Made by a program: the position numbers and the translations under genes
Shown: in pieces, positions 61,655 through 64,000 of the stretch
Layout of the letters: each line of letters begins with the position of its first letter
How positions within the stretch are numbered: position 1 is the stretch's first letter
Notes under the pieces: generated by a model
Database searches by the model: none
Told to the model about the DNA's origin: nothing
Seen by the model: the letters and a program-made list of their open reading frames with translations, nothing else
Assembly: GCA_938015445.1 (NCBI GenBank)
Contig: CALLPE010000009.1
Span: 62,001-126,000 of the forward strand
Direction: 5' to 3'
Source of the DNA: an uncultured Pirellulales bacterium
Lineage (GTDB): Bacteria > Planctomycetota > Planctomycetia > Pirellulales > Thermoguttaceae
DNA length: 64,000 bases

Positions 61655-63400
61655 TCAGCGGGCAGATGCGATGGGTTTATCCCGCTTTTGTCCCCAGATG
61701 GCGCGGCCGTCGTATGTCCGGCCCAGGCCGTCGTGGGGACCGTGTATGTATCCTTGGCCGCCGATGTACCGCGGTACAGCGTCCGGCTTTCCGCGCAGCA
61801 TCGCATCTAGTGAAAGCAGCGCCAGCGGTTCGATGCTATCGAACTTGGCGTTCACGTAGTCCGGCCCTGGCAGGAAAAACCCCTTGAAGAAACGACGCTG
61901 GACGATGTTGTCGCCGATGCGTCGAGCCAGATCGCGATAAGCTGTGGAGTCTACAGTGCGCCACACTTCCAACACGGCAAACAAGGCCGTGGGATCCGCG
62001 TTGGTGGTCGTCAAGTTGACTTGCACGTTGTTGCCCGGCCCGCTACCCAAATCGCCTAATCGGTGGCCGCGGGCAATGTTGCGAGCTGTCTGCCACAGGG
62101 TGTCGTCGCCTGTCAACCGGTGTGCCCAAGCAAACGACCACAGCAGCAACGAGGAAGCGCGCTCCGCCCGCAGAACTGTGCCCGCTTTCCCGTAGTAGCC
62201 GTCGCGTTTCAAGACGTAGCCGGTCAGATCGGTACCGTCGGCCAACATCGGTCGCACCGTGTTGGTTTGAGGATCATATATGTGCTTGGCGCAGGCCAGC
62301 AGGCCTTGACGAGTCCAAGCCAGAAGCTCGCGTCCTTCGTCGCCCAATAATTCGGCCAGATACAACTGGACGATCGCGTTGTGGCCGTAGATCGAGTTGG
62401 GTTCGAGCAGCATGTAGCCTTCTCGGGCCGCTTGGCCGAAATCTGTGCCGAATTGGTTCTCGGCCCGATCGCCGTAGTCGGAGGTTGTAGGCAACGGGCC
62501 GCTGGGCGGCGGTTGTCGTTTTCGGCGTGGTTTGCTGTATTGATAAGCCCCGAGTTGCGTTTGAGGATGTCTGGCCCTGGCGTATTGCTCGGCCAAGCGT
62601 TTGGACCACAGCAGTGCCCCGCGGTCGCCGGTGAATTTGTACAGCATGGCTCCGGCGTAGATCAGATCGGTGCCGCAGTTGATGAACGTCAGGCCGTCTG
62701 CTTCGAAGAAGGGTTCGGGACTGTCGAAGTTGCTTTCCCACAGGGCGCCCAGCTTCTTTCCGTACCGGCCGTGGCGATTCATATCCAGCTTTGCCCAATC
62801 GAGCACATGGGCGTTCCAGAACGCTTTGAGGAACTGCTGGGTGGCCGTGGGGTCGACCTCCCACATCAGCTCGTAGAACGGCAAGGAGAACTTCAGCTCG
62901 TGGCTATTTTGCTCGCCCACGACTTTTTGCGTCCGCAGGTCGATGAAACGGTGTCCGCCCCAGTACAGCAAGCCGCACGGGCTGCGCAAGTGCTGAAAGT
63001 GATAAGCAATGGCCTCTTTGGCAGCTTGCTTGTAGCGGGCCTCGCCGGTCAGATTGCTTAGACCCACTAGACTGCGGAACAAGTTCTGCTGGCTGGCCAG
63101 GTTCGAGGGAATCCATCGTTCGCCGTTGTGCATCCATATCACCGGTTCCAAAGTATCGACGTTCACACCGTCGACAAACAGGCTGGTGGGCTTTGGCCCA
63201 TAGCGGTCGCGTCCGTGGCGTAGCACGTTGTCGGCGAACTGCACGACGGCTTCCAACCGCTTCTGGTCTTCGGCGGTCCGCTGGTGCAGCTCGGCGCCTG
63301 CCAAAGGCTGGCTACCCGCGGGCGCCAGCGCCGCTGCCGCGCTTACGAGGAACCACAGCCAGTTCGCTGCAACAGCAGGCCAATTCGTTCGCTGATCCAT
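61655..63400 (-). CDS. Exported alpha/alpha-barrel protein, pectate-lyase-like
   Basis: A 581-aa exported protein. The signal peptide (about 1-35, LWFLVSAAAALAPAGSQPLAGA) precedes an alpha/alpha-barrel with SNLASQQNLFRSLVGLSNLTGEARY, GLLYWGGHRFIDL, LLEPNSIYGHNAIV and AERASSLLLWSFAWAH. It resembles annotated pectate lyase (PL2-like) proteins of planctomycetes, but I cannot confirm catalytic residues, so the substrate is a guess. The ATG at 63400 is preceded by AAGGTG that lies in the first unit of a 15-16 bp tandem array. The gene is leftward; its promoter must be in or beyond that array. Confidence 0.7.
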   Translation of the reverse strand: MDQRTNWPAVAANWLWFLVSAAAALAPAGSQPLAGAELHQRTAEDQKRLEAVVQFADNVLRHGRDRYGPKPTSLFVDGVNVDTLEPVIWMHNGERWIPSNLASQQNLFRSLVGLSNLTGEARYKQAAKEAIAYHFQHLRSPCGLLYWGGHRFIDLRTQKVVGEQNSHELKFSLPFYELMWEVDPTATQQFLKAFWNAHVLDWAKLDMNRHGRYGKKLGALWESNFDSPEPFFEADGLTFINCGTDLIYAGAMLYKFTGDRGALLWSKRLAEQYARARHPQTQLGAYQYSKPRRKRQPPPSGPLPTTSDYGDRAENQFGTDFGQAAREGYMLLEPNSIYGHNAIVQLYLAELLGDEGRELLAWTRQGLLACAKHIYDPQTNTVRPMLADGTDLTGYVLKRDGYYGKAGTVLRAERASSLLLWSFAWAHRLTGDDTLWQTARNIARGHRLGDLGSGPGNNVQVNLTTTNADPTALFAVLEVWRTVDSTAYRDLARRIGDNIVQRRFFKGFFLPGPDYVNAKFDSIEPLALLSLDAMLRGKPDAVPRYIGGQGYIHGPHDGLGRTYDGRAIWGQKRDKPIASAR

Positions 63401-63768
63401 AAGACACCTTGTGGTAAACGCACCTGGTAGGAAAGCCAGTTGTGGGAACCGCAGATTTTTGGAGACGCAGTTGGGGAAATGGACCTGTAAAGACTCAGCT
63501 TATGGGAAACTTACCTTGGGGGAAAGGTACCTTGTGGGAACGTGGCTTGTTGGAAAGGTGGCTTGTTGGAAACACAGCTTGTGGAAAACTTACCTTGGAA
63601 GAAACGTGGCGTGTGGGAAACGTGGCTTGTTGGAAAGGTAGCTTGTCAGGGTGGACCTCCTGAAAATCGGCATTGTGGGAGTGCACATTGCGCGAATGCA
63701 CATTGCGGAAGACGTAGCTTGCGGAACGGACGGACCTTGTAGAATTGTCGGTATGGCTTGGGCAGTGC
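63401..63768. other. Spacer filled by a 15-16 bp array
   Basis: 368 bases between the ABC-ATPase stop and the lyase-like start, both on the minus strand. Almost all of it (63409-63752) is the tandem array listed separately. A plus-strand frame reading through it is not a gene. Confidence 0.7.
63409..63752. repeat. Degenerate 15-16 bp tandem array, about 22 units
   Basis: Unit consensus on the plus strand is TTGTGGGAAACGTRGC. Unit starts fall at 63409, 63425, 63440, 63456, 63471, 63485, 63500, 63516, 63532, 63547, 63563, 63579, 63595, 63611, 63627, 63643, 63658, 63673, 63688, 63703, 63719 and 63737. Spacing is 15 or 16, except the last at 18. Units vary at most positions, but the TTG and GGAA cores persist. 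The unit nearest the lyase-like gene contains its AAGGTG ribosome site on the minus strand. There are no spacers of unique sequence, so it is not a CRISPR. Confidence 0.85.
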
Positions 63769-64000
63769 TCAGGCCGTAATTCCTTTGGTCAGGGCCATGA
63801 AAGCGGTTTCCAGGTTTACCTCCTCTTCTTTAAAAAGTGTAAGTTTGAATCCGGCTTTCACCAAGATGGTAGCCAGGTCGCTGTAGTCGGCAACTCCTTC
63901 CCGGAGGGTAACCGACAGACGGCTGTCGTGGAGTTCGATCTTTTCGACAAGCTCGGTTTGTTCGAGCACCTTGGCTGCTGCTTCCGCGTTGCCAACCACG
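63769..64000 (-). CDS. ABC transporter ATP-binding protein, C-terminal fragment
   Basis: The last 77 codons of a gene running off the right edge. The sequence (VLEQTELVEKIELHDSRLSV...VNLETAFMALTKG) matches the C-terminal DUF4162-type segment of ABC ATPases such as those of drug or Na+ exporters, after the nucleotide-binding domain. The nucleotide-binding motifs lie outside the window. The stop is at 63769-63771. It is transcribed leftward, upstream of the 15-16 bp array and the lyase-like gene. Confidence 0.7.
   Translation of the reverse strand, partial: VVGNAEAAAKVLEQTELVEKIELHDSRLSVTLREGVADYSDLATILVKAGFKLTLFKEEEVNLETAFMALTKGITA

Noticed and set aside
63411-63641. A plus-strand open frame through the array
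   Set aside because: The 15-16 bp period is not a multiple of three in most steps, so the peptide is frame-scrambled; no ribosome site or homology.
63409-63752. The 15-16 bp array as a CRISPR
   Set aside because: Units are contiguous and too short, with no unique spacers and no cas genes nearby.

Overview
The window looks like a chromosomal segment of a planctomycete, most likely from the Pirellulales side of the phylum. No rRNA or other phylogenetic marker is present, so this rests on gene repertoire. The DNA is GC-rich (by eye about 60%). It mixes core bacterial genes (dnaB, rho, recJ, rpmG, pheA, pyrB) with families typical of planctomycetes: a membrane-anchored squalene-cyclase-like repeat protein, Tat-exported DUF362 and isomerase proteins, an FG-GAP repeat protein, a DUF4962/heparinase-like protein, large secreted esterase- and lyase-like enzymes, and a stand-alone ECF sigma factor. 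Genes are mostly short transcription units separated by long spacers. I found no phage genes, transposases, rRNA, CRISPR array or convincing tRNA.

Layout. 1-9.6 kb: an HTH-receiver regulator ending in a clear intrinsic terminator, dnaB behind a 26-bp tandem repeat, a membrane-anchored TlpA-like thioredoxin, lutABC for lactate oxidation, a zinc-ribbon/EF-Tu-like small protein and a secreted coiled-coil protein. 10-17.5 kb: a leftward DUF362 + polyferredoxin pair, a PAS-Fis regulator, yjbQ, and a membrane histidine kinase with its NtrC-type regulator. 17.7-26.6 kb: a nitrilase-family amidase, pheA, a CGGC protein, an RluA-type synthase, a carrier-like protein followed by a B12-type radical SAM enzyme, and an FG-GAP protein. 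26.6-34.2 kb: a chemotaxis cluster, leftward cheR-cheA-cheC-cheD-cheY plus a rightward cheY. 34-47 kb: an STN-domain protein, a HEAT/TPR protein, a thioredoxin with C-terminal YHS-like repeats, rho, a small zinc-ribbon protein, a cupin, a Tat-exported isomerase-like protein, pcm, recJ and rpmG. 48-64 kb: the squalene-cyclase-like protein, pyrB, a YeeE/YedE pair, an ECF sigma factor, several secreted polysaccharide-related enzymes, an SppA-like protein without catalytic residues, a lone acyltransferase, a long CsrA, and the end of an ABC ATPase.

Three things stand out. (1) At 22.7-25.1 kb a protein with a leader-like helical region, GxxPDxP motifs and an acyl-carrier-like domain lacking its serine sits directly upstream of a B12-type radical SAM enzyme. 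It may be an undescribed peptide- or carrier-modification system. (2) The spacers are full of short tandem duplications (13-32 bp), ending in a roughly 22-unit, 15-16 bp array at 63.4-63.75 kb whose first unit supplies the ribosome binding site of the downstream gene. (3) Several enzymes are degenerate at key positions: the SppA-like protein has lost both Ser and Lys, CheD the putative catalytic Thr, and the carrier its Ser.
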